Shown here: one piece after another, positions 36,068 through 43,466 of the stretch | Layout of the letters: the number at the start of each line of letters is the position of its first letter | How positions within the stretch are numbered: the stretch's first letter is position 1 | Origin: Streptomyces sp. NBC_00094 | GTDB lineage: Bacteria; Actinomycetota; Actinomycetes; Streptomycetales; Streptomycetaceae | NCBI RefSeq assembly: GCF_026343125.1 | Contig: NZ_JAPEMB010000001.1 | Span: 2,604,001-2,668,000 of the forward strand | Reading direction: 5' to 3' | Length of the DNA stretch: 64,000 nucleotides | Notes under the pieces: model-generated | Databases searched by the model: none | Seen by the model: only the letters and a program-made list of their open reading frames with translations | What the model was told of the DNA's origin: nothing | Position numbers and translations under genes: made by a program

Positions 36068-36901
36068 ATGGCCAAGGGCAAGCAGGACGAGACGTGGGAG
36101 TTCTTCGGGGAGCTCCTCAAGGATCGCCGGGAGGCGGCCGGCCTCTCGCAGAGCGATCTCGGCGCACGGGTGTTCGTGTCCGGTGGATACATCGGACTGT
36201 TCGAGCAGGGAATTCGAAAGCCACAGCTGGATGTGGCGCGGAGAATCGACGAGGTCCTACAAACCGGCGGTATTTTCGAACGTACGGTACGCAAACTCAT
36301 CAACAAGTCGCCGTACGCCTCCTATTTCCAGGCCGCTGCCGATCTGGAGGACATCGCCACGAGGATCTGCGAGTTCGAGTCCACCGCCATCCCTGGCCTG
36401 CTCCAGACGCCGGCGTACGCCGAGGCGGTCGTCCGCGCGAGCAACCCGCTCGCCACCGCCGAGTACGTCGCAGACACAGTCAAGGGTCGGCTGGACCGAT
36501 CCGCGATCCTCAAGGACGCCACAAGGCCCATGTACTGGGCGATCCTCCACGAAACAGCGTTACGCATCCCGGTGGGCGGACCCGCCGTCATGGCCGGGCA
36601 ACTGGACCACCTCATGGTGCAGGCACGCGCGCGCGTAGCCCTGATCCAAGTACTGCCCTACGCGGCGGGCGCCTACCCTCAGATGGGCAAGCCTCTCAAG
36701 CTGATGGAGTTCGAGGACGCTCCCCCAACCGCCTATACAGAGGCGGTGTATTCGGGCAACCTGCTGGATGATCCGGCAGTGGTGAAGCGGGCACAGGCCA
36801 CCTACGATCTGCTGAGGGCCGCCGCTCTGTCGCCGGAGGTGTCCCTGGCCCTGATCGAGTCGGCGGCGGAGGACTACAGACGATGCGCGCGTACGACCTG
36901 A
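36068..36901 (+). CDS. XRE-family regulator with DUF5753 domain, containing a TTA codon
   Basis: The 277-residue protein has an N-terminal helix-turn-helix (LLKDRREAAGLSQSDLGARV, FVSGGYIGLFEQGIRKP) and a C-terminal DUF5753 domain (FESTAIPGLLQTPAYAEAVV ... LHETALRIPVGGP ... VQVLPY-type core ALIQVLPYAAGAYP). This architecture is that of WhiJ-like developmental regulators, which work with DUF397 partners. Leu165 is encoded by TTA (36560-36562), so translation should depend on the bldA tRNA. Its 3' end overlaps the DUF397 gene by 19 nt. Confidence 0.9.
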   Translation: MAKGKQDETWEFFGELLKDRREAAGLSQSDLGARVFVSGGYIGLFEQGIRKPQLDVARRIDEVLQTGGIFERTVRKLINKSPYASYFQAAADLEDIATRICEFESTAIPGLLQTPAYAEAVVRASNPLATAEYVADTVKGRLDRSAILKDATRPMYWAILHETALRIPVGGPAVMAGQLDHLMVQARARVALIQVLPYAAGAYPQMGKPLKLMEFEDAPPTAYTEAVYSGNLLDDPAVVKRAQATYDLLRAAALSPEVSLALIESAAEDYRRCARTT

Positions 36902-37152
36902 GCAACGCCCAGTGGTTCAAGAGCTCCTACAGCGACGGCGACGGGGGCAACTGCGTCGAGGTCTCGTACGACTTCGCGGGCGCCGCCTGGCGCAAGAGCA
37001 GTTACAGCAACGGCGAGGGCGGCAGTTGCGTCGAGGTCCTCGACGACGTCCCCGGTGTCGTGCCCGTCCGGGACAGCAAGAACCCCGCCGGCCCCGCCCT
37101 GATCGTGCCCGCCGCCGCCTGGTCCGTCTTCGTCGCCGGTATCGCCGGATGA
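36883..37152 (+). CDS. DUF397 protein with duplicated N-terminal motif
   Basis: The 89-residue partner protein has two copies of the DUF397 opening: WFKSSYSDGDGGNCVEVSYD and WRKSSYSNGEGGSCVEVLDD. One closing half follows (VPVRDSKNPAGPALIVPAAAW). DUF397 proteins are encoded beside XRE/DUF5753 regulators and are thought to modulate them. Overlaps both neighbours (19 nt upstream, ATGA downstream), so the three genes are translationally coupled. Confidence 0.9.
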   Translation: MRAYDLSNAQWFKSSYSDGDGGNCVEVSYDFAGAAWRKSSYSNGEGGSCVEVLDDVPGVVPVRDSKNPAGPALIVPAAAWSVFVAGIAG

Positions 37153-37964
37153 CCGCCTCCCCTTCCCTCGTCCTGCGCGGCAGCGGCTCCACCGTCCTCC
37201 GCTTCGAGGGGGAGGGAGGGGCCGTGTCCCTCGGTCGCCCGGGTGAGGACCACCGCATACCCCTGGGGGCGATCGCGCACGTCCGCGCCGAGGGGCGGGT
37301 CGCCATGATCGAGCTGACCGCCCCGACGGGCGTCGAGCCGGCCTCGTACCGCGTCGAGGACGTGAGCGAGGCCGCCGCCACCGCCTTCGCGGATGCCGTG
37401 AACGCCGCGCTCCCCGAGCGGACCGAGGACGCGGTCGACGGCTCCACGCTCGTCACCACCCACCTCACGCCGCCCACCCCCGCCCCGGCCCGGCGCCGGA
37501 TCGGCACGGTCGGGGTGGTCGGCCTCTGCGTCCTCGCCGTGGCCGTCGCGCTGTGCGTGACGGCGGGAGTGGCGGGCGGCTGGGGGTACGCCGTGACGGT
37601 CCTCTTCCCCGTGCCCTTCGCGCTCCTCGGGGCCGGGATCGCCGGGGTGATCGGCCACGGGCTCTACGCACAGCGGGCCTACCCGAAGCACGGGATCACG
37701 GTGATGGCGGAGTTCTCGCACTACGACGCCAGGAGCCGGGTGTACCGGTACGCGGACACCACGGGCGCCGAGCACACGTACAACGGCTCGGGCGGGCAGT
37801 GGATCGAGCTGAGCTACCTGCCGCGCGCTCCCCACCGCGCCACCACCGTCGCCACGCGCCGCGAACGGATCGGGCTGGCCGGCCTGGCGCTGTTCGGCGT
37901 GGCCCTGGGCGGGGGCGGGCTCTTCGGCGTCGCGTACGTCATGACCGCGGCGTTCGCCGCGTGA
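37149..37964 (+). CDS. Membrane protein, DUF3592-like (paralogue 1)
   Basis: The 271-residue protein has an N-terminal PH-like region (IPLGAIAHVRAEGRVAMIEL, FADAVNAALP), two or three membrane helices (VGLCVLAVAVALCVTAGVAG; VLFPVPFALLGAGIAGVIG) and a C-terminal DUF3592-like extracellular/cytoplasmic region (YADTTGAEHTYNGSGG). It is the same length as, and clearly related to, the protein at 39234-40049. ATGA overlap with the DUF397 gene couples it to the regulator locus. Function unknown. Confidence 0.75.
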   Translation: MTASPSLVLRGSGSTVLRFEGEGGAVSLGRPGEDHRIPLGAIAHVRAEGRVAMIELTAPTGVEPASYRVEDVSEAAATAFADAVNAALPERTEDAVDGSTLVTTHLTPPTPAPARRRIGTVGVVGLCVLAVAVALCVTAGVAGGWGYAVTVLFPVPFALLGAGIAGVIGHGLYAQRAYPKHGITVMAEFSHYDARSRVYRYADTTGAEHTYNGSGGQWIELSYLPRAPHRATTVATRRERIGLAGLALFGVALGGGGLFGVAYVMTAAFAA

Positions 37965-38033
37965 CGGCGCTCAGGGCGCGCGTCGGCTGCCGTGCCGCGT
38001 GCGGCGGGCTCCACGGCATCGGCCTGCTCGCCG

Positions 38034-38633
38034 TCACCGCTCCCCCGGACTGACCGCCCCGGCGACCACCGCCTCCAGCTGCCGCGCGACGCGGTCCAGC
38101 GGCTCGGTGGAGCGCTTGGCGCGGCACATCGCCACCGTCCCCTCGACGGACGCGACGACGAGCGTCGCGATCTCGTCCGCCCGCCCGCGCTCGACGCCGT
38201 GCGCCCGCAGCGAGGCGGCGAGCAGCTCCTCCCACTGCTCGAAGACCTCGGCCGCCGCCGCGAGGACGGGTGGGACCTCGGCGACCGGGGGTTCCTCGAT
38301 GGCGACGGCGAGGACCGTGCAGCCCGCGTGGAAGTCGGTGCCGACGACCGTCCGGCGCCAGAGGTCGAGCAGGGCGCGCAGGCCGGGGACCGGGCCCGCC
38401 TCCAGTTCCTTGCGCAGGCTGCGGGCGATGACGTCACCGGCGTACCGGACGGCCTCGGTGGAGAGCTGCTGCTTGCCGCCGGGGAAGTAGTGGTACGTCG
38501 AGCCGAGCGGCGCCTTCGCGTGCTTGGCCGTCTCGCGGATGCTGGTGGCGCTCAGGCCTCGGCGGCGGATCATGTCGGCCGCGCCGGCCACGATCCGTTC
38601 GCGTGCCTGCGCCTGCGGGTTGGGCTCGGTCAC
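38034..38633 (-). CDS. TetR-family regulator (YxaF/LmrA-like)
   Basis: The 199-residue repressor has an N-terminal HTH (RERIVAGAADMIRRRGLSAT, SIRETAKHAKAPLGSTYHYFPGGK) and the YxaF/LmrA C-terminal domain (LWRRTVVGTDFHAGCTVLAVAIEE). Two near-identical 16-bp operators (38672, 38707) lie between it and the divergent tautomerase gene, so it probably controls both. Confidence 0.9.
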   Translation of the reverse strand: MTEPNPQAQARERIVAGAADMIRRRGLSATSIRETAKHAKAPLGSTYHYFPGGKQQLSTEAVRYAGDVIARSLRKELEAGPVPGLRALLDLWRRTVVGTDFHAGCTVLAVAIEEPPVAEVPPVLAAAAEVFEQWEELLAASLRAHGVERGRADEIATLVVASVEGTVAMCRAKRSTEPLDRVARQLEAVVAGAVSPGER

Positions 38634-38671
38634 GACGCGGTTCTCCTCGCACTCACTCCGGCATCACTGGC

Positions 38672-38722
38672 TATAACGGCCGTCATAGCCTAACGTGGCG
38701 GCGACTTATAACGCTCGTCATA
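38672..38722. promoter_or_regulatory. Two TetR operators between divergent genes
   Basis: TATAACGGCCGTCATA (38672-38687) and TATAACGCTCGTCATA (38707-38722) differ at two central bases, are each near-palindromic, and are spaced 35 bp centre to centre. Confidence 0.75.
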
Positions 38723-38743
38723 ACCTGAACGAGGAGAACCTCC

Positions 38744-39172
38744 GTGCCGATGATCCGACTGACCGTCCCGACCGGCTCCCTGACCGAGGAGGGCCGCTCC
38801 CGCGTCCGGCGGGACCTCGCCGCCGCCGTACTGCGCTGGGAGGAGTTCCCCGACACGCCCTTCTTCCGTGGCCTCTCGTGGAGCTATCTGATCGAGCTGC
38901 CCGAGGGCGCGCAGGGGACGTCCGAGGACGACGAGCCCCGCTTCCTCGTGGAGGTCACCGTGCCGCAGGGGCCGCCGCCCGCGCGCGACAAGACCGGTCT
39001 GGTCGCCGACGTGACGGCGGTCGTCCTCGACGCCGCCGGACTCTCCGCGCGCGACGCCGCCCGGGTCTGGGTCCTCGTGCACGAGCAGCCCGAGGGGTCC
39101 TGGGGCGCCGCGGGCTCGGTCGTCCGCCACGCGGACCTGGCCGCCCTCGCGAGCGCCCAGGCCACCCCGTAA
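38744..39172 (+). CDS. Tautomerase-superfamily protein
   Basis: The 142-residue protein begins MPMIRLTVPTGSLTEEGRSR from a GTG, so removal of Met would expose the N-terminal proline that is the catalytic base of the tautomerase superfamily. A second beta-alpha-beta repeat is suggested by FLVEVTVPQGPPPARDKTGL. Length fits the two-domain (cis-CaaD/MSAD-like) members. The TetR operators end 21 nt upstream, so it is probably repressed by the divergent regulator. Substrate unknown. Confidence 0.75.
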   Translation: MPMIRLTVPTGSLTEEGRSRVRRDLAAAVLRWEEFPDTPFFRGLSWSYLIELPEGAQGTSEDDEPRFLVEVTVPQGPPPARDKTGLVADVTAVVLDAAGLSARDAARVWVLVHEQPEGSWGAAGSVVRHADLAALASAQATP

Positions 39173-39233
39173 GACCCCGCAAGACCCCGTAAACCCCTTC
39201 ACCGTCCGCCACCCCGCCCCTACGATCACGCCC

Positions 39234-40049
39234 ATGTCGATCACTTCGCCCATACCCGCCCTCCAGGGGCCCGAGGGAACCTTCCTCCGGGCCGAGGGGC
39301 AGACCCTGATCCTGCGCCGCGCCCGCGAGGAGATGCACATCCCCCTGAGGGCCATCGAGCACGTCCGCGCCGAGGGGCGGGTCGTCGCCGTCGAGCTGAC
39401 CGCCCCGGCCGGGTCCACCCCGTCCGTCCAGCGGTTCGAGGGTGTGGACGAGGCCGCCGCCGTGGTGTTCGCCGACGCCGTGAACGCGGCCCTTCCGACA
39501 GAGGGCAAGGTGGACGACGGCTCGAAGTACATCGGGGGCGACCGCCTGGGCGGCGACCCGCACGCCGCGAAGGCCCTGCGCGCGCTCAAGCGAGGGACGC
39601 TCTACGCCACCCTCGCGGTCGTCGCCCTGTGCGTGCTCATGGTCGCCACGGGGCACGCGGGCGCCATCATCCTGATCATCCCGTTCGGATTCATGGCGGT
39701 GGGCTTCCTGGCGGGCGGCTCGGTGCCGGCGTACGGCCCCTACCGGGAGGGGCACCTCCGCAGGCACGGCGTCACGACCGTCGCCGAGCGGATCCCGGGC
39801 GAACCGAACCAGTTCGCCTACATGGACCCCACCGGACTCAGCCGCACCGTGACGTCGACCGCCGCCGCGTGGACCATCGACGTCGCCTACGATCCACAGG
39901 ACCCGGGGCGCGTGACGGCCCTCAGGAAGCACCCCTGGTTGTCCTTCGACGGCATCCTGGGGGTGGCCAGTATCGGCACCGGCCTGTGCTTCGCCGCCGG
40001 GGTGATCGCGATCGTCGTCGCCAGCCTTCTCGGCGCCGGGGGTTTCTGA
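39234..40049 (+). CDS. Membrane protein, DUF3592-like (paralogue 2)
   Basis: 271 residues. The N-terminal region IPLRAIEHVRAEGRVVAVEL and FADAVNAALP matches the protein at 37149-37964 closely. Membrane helices are TLYATLAVVALCVLMVATGH and AIILIIPFGFMAVGFLAGGS. The C-terminal part AYMDPTGLSRTVTSTAAAWT, VAYDPQDPGRVTAL is a clear DUF3592 pattern. The two paralogues bracket the TetR/tautomerase pair, which suggests a duplication with later insertion. Function unknown. Confidence 0.78.
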   Translation: MSITSPIPALQGPEGTFLRAEGQTLILRRAREEMHIPLRAIEHVRAEGRVVAVELTAPAGSTPSVQRFEGVDEAAAVVFADAVNAALPTEGKVDDGSKYIGGDRLGGDPHAAKALRALKRGTLYATLAVVALCVLMVATGHAGAIILIIPFGFMAVGFLAGGSVPAYGPYREGHLRRHGVTTVAERIPGEPNQFAYMDPTGLSRTVTSTAAAWTIDVAYDPQDPGRVTALRKHPWLSFDGILGVASIGTGLCFAAGVIAIVVASLLGAGGF

Positions 40050-40063
40050 CCCCGACACCTTCA

Positions 40064-40100
40064 CTTATGGAAGTCATAAGTTCGCCTTATGGGCCCATAG
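40064..40100. promoter_or_regulatory. Two adjacent CTTATG dyads
   Basis: CTTATGGAAGTCATAAG (40064-40080) and CTTATGGGCCCATAG (40086-40100, with the perfect core ATGGGCCCAT). Similar half-sites in tandem suggest a protein-binding site upstream of the ferredoxin reductase gene. Confidence 0.4.
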
Positions 40101-40130
40101 ACCGGGCCCGGGTACCACCCCGCTCGCGTT

Positions 40131-40149
40131 GTTATTTAGGGTGGCCTAA
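40131..40149 (+). promoter_or_regulatory. Iron box (DmdR/IdeR type) upstream of the ferredoxin reductase
   Basis: GTTATTTAGGGTGGCCTAA matches 12 of 19 positions of the IdeR/DmdR site TTAGGTTAGGCTAACCTAA, with the core TTAGG-gtgg-CCTAA conserved. Confidence 0.55.
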
Positions 40150-40195
40150 GTGTCGGCGGCTTCGCCGAAACGTCGCTTGCGAAGGGAACCCAGCC

Positions 40196-41566
40196 ATGCC
40201 CCGCCCCCTCCGGGTCGCGATCGTCGGCGCCGGCCCCGCCGGAATCTACGCCGCCGATGCGCTGCTGAAGTCCGAGGCCGCCGCCGAGCCGGGCGTGTCC
40301 ATCGACCTCTTCGAGCGGATGCCGGCCCCCTTCGGCCTCATCCGCTACGGCGTCGCCCCCGACCACCCGCGCATCAAGGGCATCGTCAACGCCCTCCACC
40401 AGGTCCTCGACAAGCCGCAGGTCCGCCTCTTCGGCAACGTCGACTACGGCACCGACATCCACCTCGACGACCTGCGCGCCTTCTACGACGCCGTCGTCTT
40501 CTCGACCGGTGCCATGGCCGACCGCGAGCTCCGCATCCCCGGCGTCGAGCTCGACGGTTCGTACGGCGCCGCCGACTTCGCCTCCTGGTACGACGGTCAC
40601 CCGGACGTCCCGCGCACCTGGCCCCTGGAGGCCGAGAAGGTCGCCGTCCTCGGCGTCGGCAACGTGGCCCTCGACATCGCCCGCATCCTCGCCAAGACCG
40701 GCGACGAGCTGCTGCCGACCGAGATCCCGGCGAACGTCTACGACGGCCTCAAGGTCAACAAGGCCGTCGAGATCCACGTCTTCGGACGTCGCGGCCCGGC
40801 CCAGGCCAAGTTCAGCCCCATGGAGCTGCGCGAGCTGGACCACTCCCCCACCATCGAGGTCATCGTCAACCCCGAGGACATCGACTACGACGACGGCTCG
40901 ATCGCCGAGCGGCGCAAGAACAAGCAGACCGACATGGTCGCCAAGACCCTGGAGAACTGGGCGATCCGCGACGTCGGCGACCGCCCGCACAAGCTCTTCC
41001 TGCACTTCTTCGAGTCGCCCGTCGAGATCCTCGGCGAGGACGGCAAGGTCGTCGGTCTCCGCACCGAGCGCACCGAGCTCGACGGCACCGGCAACGTCAA
41101 GGGCACCGGCGCCACCACCGACTGGGACGTCTCGGCCGTCTACCGCGCCGTCGGCTACCTCTCGGACGAGCTGCCCAAGCTCCCCTGGGACACCGCCAGC
41201 GGCACCGTCCCGGACCAGGGCGGCCGGGTCATCGAGGAGACCGGCGAGCACATGGCCTCCACCTACTGCACCGGCTGGATCCGGCGCGGCCCCGTCGGCC
41301 TCATCGGCCACACCAAGGGCGACGCCAACGAGACCGTCGCGAACCTCCTCGACGACTTCGCGAACGGCCGTCTGCTGACGCCCGAGGCCCCGGAGACGGA
41401 GGCCGTCGTGTCCTTCCTGGAGGGCAAGGGCGTCACGTACACGACGTGGGAGGGCTGGTACGCCCTGGACGCCGCCGAGAAGGCGCTCGGCGAGCCGCAG
41501 GGCCGCGAGCGCGTGAAGATCGTCGAGCGCGAGGACATGCTGCGCGCGAGCGGCGCGATCCAGTAG
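40196..41566 (+). CDS. NADPH-ferredoxin/adrenodoxin-type reductase (FprA family)
   Basis: The 456-residue flavoprotein passes electrons from NADPH to ferredoxins, for example for P450s. It has the FAD motif RVAIVGAGPAGIYAADALL, the family block MPAPFGLIRYGVAPDHPRIK, the NADPH motif VAVLGVGNVALDIARILAKT, and a C-terminal block GWIRRGPVGLIGHTKGDANE. An iron box lies 47 nt upstream, consistent with iron-controlled expression of ferredoxin partners. GAAGGGA precedes the ATG. A 20-bp hairpin terminates it. Confidence 0.93.
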   Translation: MPRPLRVAIVGAGPAGIYAADALLKSEAAAEPGVSIDLFERMPAPFGLIRYGVAPDHPRIKGIVNALHQVLDKPQVRLFGNVDYGTDIHLDDLRAFYDAVVFSTGAMADRELRIPGVELDGSYGAADFASWYDGHPDVPRTWPLEAEKVAVLGVGNVALDIARILAKTGDELLPTEIPANVYDGLKVNKAVEIHVFGRRGPAQAKFSPMELRELDHSPTIEVIVNPEDIDYDDGSIAERRKNKQTDMVAKTLENWAIRDVGDRPHKLFLHFFESPVEILGEDGKVVGLRTERTELDGTGNVKGTGATTDWDVSAVYRAVGYLSDELPKLPWDTASGTVPDQGGRVIEETGEHMASTYCTGWIRRGPVGLIGHTKGDANETVANLLDDFANGRLLTPEAPETEAVVSFLEGKGVTYTTWEGWYALDAAEKALGEPQGRERVKIVEREDMLRASGAIQ

Positions 41567-41576
41567 TCGCCGAGGC

Positions 41577-41624
41577 CCTCGCCCCTTCCCGGTCCTACCC
41601 TGAAAGGACCGGGAAGGGGCGAGG
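41577..41624 (+). terminator. 20-bp stem-loop that also covers the next gene's ribosome site
   Basis: CCTCGCCCCTTCCCGGTCCT and its exact complement flank an 8-nt loop. The right arm contains GGGAAGGGGCGAGG, the only Shine-Dalgarno candidate for the ATG two bases later (41627). Confidence 0.85.
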
Positions 41625-41626
41625 CC

Positions 41627-43387
41627 ATGTCCGCACCCACACTCCACACCGCCCACACTGCCCACACCGCCCACACGGCCGCCGGAGCCGACGCGTCCGA
41701 CGCGGTCGAGCACGCCAGGGACGCGGCCGGCCGGGAGTCCTGGGCCGAGGCGTACGCGCTGCTCCACGCCCACGACCGGCACCCCTCCCGCGCGCTGACC
41801 GCGGACGACCTCTCCGTGCTGGCCGACGCCGCCTGGTGGTCGGGGCACGTCGACGAGTCCGTCACCGCCCGGCTCCGCGCGCACGCCGCCTTCCTCGCGG
41901 CCGGTGACCACCGGGGCGCCGGGCTCGCCGCCTGGTGGCTGTCCTACGAGTACCGGAGCCTGGGGCGGCCCGCGGCGGCGGCGGGCTGGCTGCACCGGGC
42001 CCGGCACCACCTGGAGGACCTGCCGCCCTGCCCCGAGCAGTGCTTCCTGGCCTGGACGGACGCCGAGGAGGCCGAGCAGCACGGCGACCGGGCCGGGGCC
42101 CTCGCCGCGGCCCGCCGCATGACCCGGCTCGCCCTCCGCTCCGGCAGCCCCGACCTGCTGGCCCTCAGCCGCCAGGCCGAGTCCGCCGTCCTGCTCGCGA
42201 ACGGCCGCAGGACACAGGCGCTGGCCCTCCTCGACGACGCGATGTGCGCGGTCTCCGCGGGTGAGCTGAGCGGCATGTTCACCGGCTGGCTGTACTGCCT
42301 GGCCCTCACCCAGTGCATGGAGGCGGCGGACTTCGGGCGGGCGGTGGAGTGGACGAACGCGGCGATGGAGTGGTGCGAGCCGCCGTGGACGGGCCGCCCG
42401 GCGGAGGCGGAGCCGGAAGCCATGACCACGTCCGCGGCCCCCGGCGAGAACCCCTTCCGGGGTGTCTGCCGGGCCCATCGGGTCGAGGTCCTCGACCTGC
42501 TCGGCTCCTGGGCGCTGGCCGAGGCGGAGGCGCGGCAGGCGTGCCGGGAGGTGCCGGTGGACTGCCTGGAGTCGGCCGCCGCCGCGTACTACGCCGCCGG
42601 GGACGTCCAGCGGCGGCAGGGCCGTCTCGACGAGGCCGCCGTCTCGTACGCGCACGCCCACGAGCTGGGCCGGATCCCGCAGCCGGGGCTCGCGCTGCTG
42701 CGGCTCGCCCAGGGGCGGGCCGACGCGGCCGTCGCCGGGGTGGAGCTGGCCCTGGCCTGCCAGAGCGACCCGCGCCACGACGTCCTGGGCCGGGCCCGCC
42801 TGCTCGCCGCCCGTACGGAGGTGGCGCTCGCCGTCCGGGACGTGGCGGGCGCCGCCGGAGCGGCGGAGGAGCTGGACGCGCTGGCCGGGGACGTACCGCT
42901 GCTGCGGGCGACGGCCGACACGGCGCTGGGCGCGGTGGCCCTGGCCGAGGCCCGGTCGGGCCCCGCGCTGCGGCTGCTGCGGCGGGCGCTCGCCGGGTGG
43001 CTGGAGCTCCACGTCCCGTACGAGGCGGCGCAGGTCCGGATGCTGCTCGCGGCGGCCGACCGGACGGTGGGCGACGAGGAGGCGGCCCGACTGGAGCTGG
43101 GCGCGGCGCGGACGGTGTTCGAACGGCTCGGGGCCGTACCGGACGCCCGGCGCGCGGCGGCGCTCCTCTCCGGTGGGAAGCGCCGACGGCTGCCGGGCGG
43201 TCTCACGGCACGCGAGGCGGAGGTCCTGCGGCTGGTCGCCGGGGGCGGGACGAACAAGGACATCGCGCAGGCCCTGGTGATCAGCGAGCACACGGTCTCC
43301 CGGCACCTGAACAACATCTTCGCGAAGCTGGACGTGGGCTCCCGGTCCGCCGCGACGGCGTACGCGTTCGCGCACGACCTGGTCTGA
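41627..43387 (+). CDS. LuxR-type regulator with TPR-like N-terminal domain
   Basis: The 586-residue regulator ends with a LuxR/NarL helix-turn-helix (GLTAREAEVLRLVAGGGTNK, DIAQALVISEHTVSRHLNNI, residues about 520-580). The preceding ~480 residues are helical repeats (ALLHAHDRHPSRALTADDLS, AGWLHRARHHLEDLPPCPEQ) as in TPR-containing regulators, but without the AAA/ATPase of the LAL class. The N-terminus has an HTAHTAHTAHT repeat. Its ribosome site lies within a strong hairpin. The FAD oxidase gene 79 nt downstream is a plausible target. Confidence 0.88.
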   Translation: MSAPTLHTAHTAHTAHTAAGADASDAVEHARDAAGRESWAEAYALLHAHDRHPSRALTADDLSVLADAAWWSGHVDESVTARLRAHAAFLAAGDHRGAGLAAWWLSYEYRSLGRPAAAAGWLHRARHHLEDLPPCPEQCFLAWTDAEEAEQHGDRAGALAAARRMTRLALRSGSPDLLALSRQAESAVLLANGRRTQALALLDDAMCAVSAGELSGMFTGWLYCLALTQCMEAADFGRAVEWTNAAMEWCEPPWTGRPAEAEPEAMTTSAAPGENPFRGVCRAHRVEVLDLLGSWALAEAEARQACREVPVDCLESAAAAYYAAGDVQRRQGRLDEAAVSYAHAHELGRIPQPGLALLRLAQGRADAAVAGVELALACQSDPRHDVLGRARLLAARTEVALAVRDVAGAAGAAEELDALAGDVPLLRATADTALGAVALAEARSGPALRLLRRALAGWLELHVPYEAAQVRMLLAAADRTVGDEEAARLELGAARTVFERLGAVPDARRAAALLSGGKRRRLPGGLTAREAEVLRLVAGGGTNKDIAQALVISEHTVSRHLNNIFAKLDVGSRSAATAYAFAHDLV

Positions 43388-43466
43388 ACGGCCCATCCCG
43401 CGCGAGGTGCGCGGATGGGTGGTTCGGGCGATGCCCCGCCCGTCTCCCCCGGGCTACACCGGAACC

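Noticed and set aside
40136..43396. A 1086-codon minus-strand frame across the ferredoxin reductase and LuxR genes
   Set aside because: It crosses two well-supported genes and a 20-bp terminator, and its composition is that of an antisense shadow.
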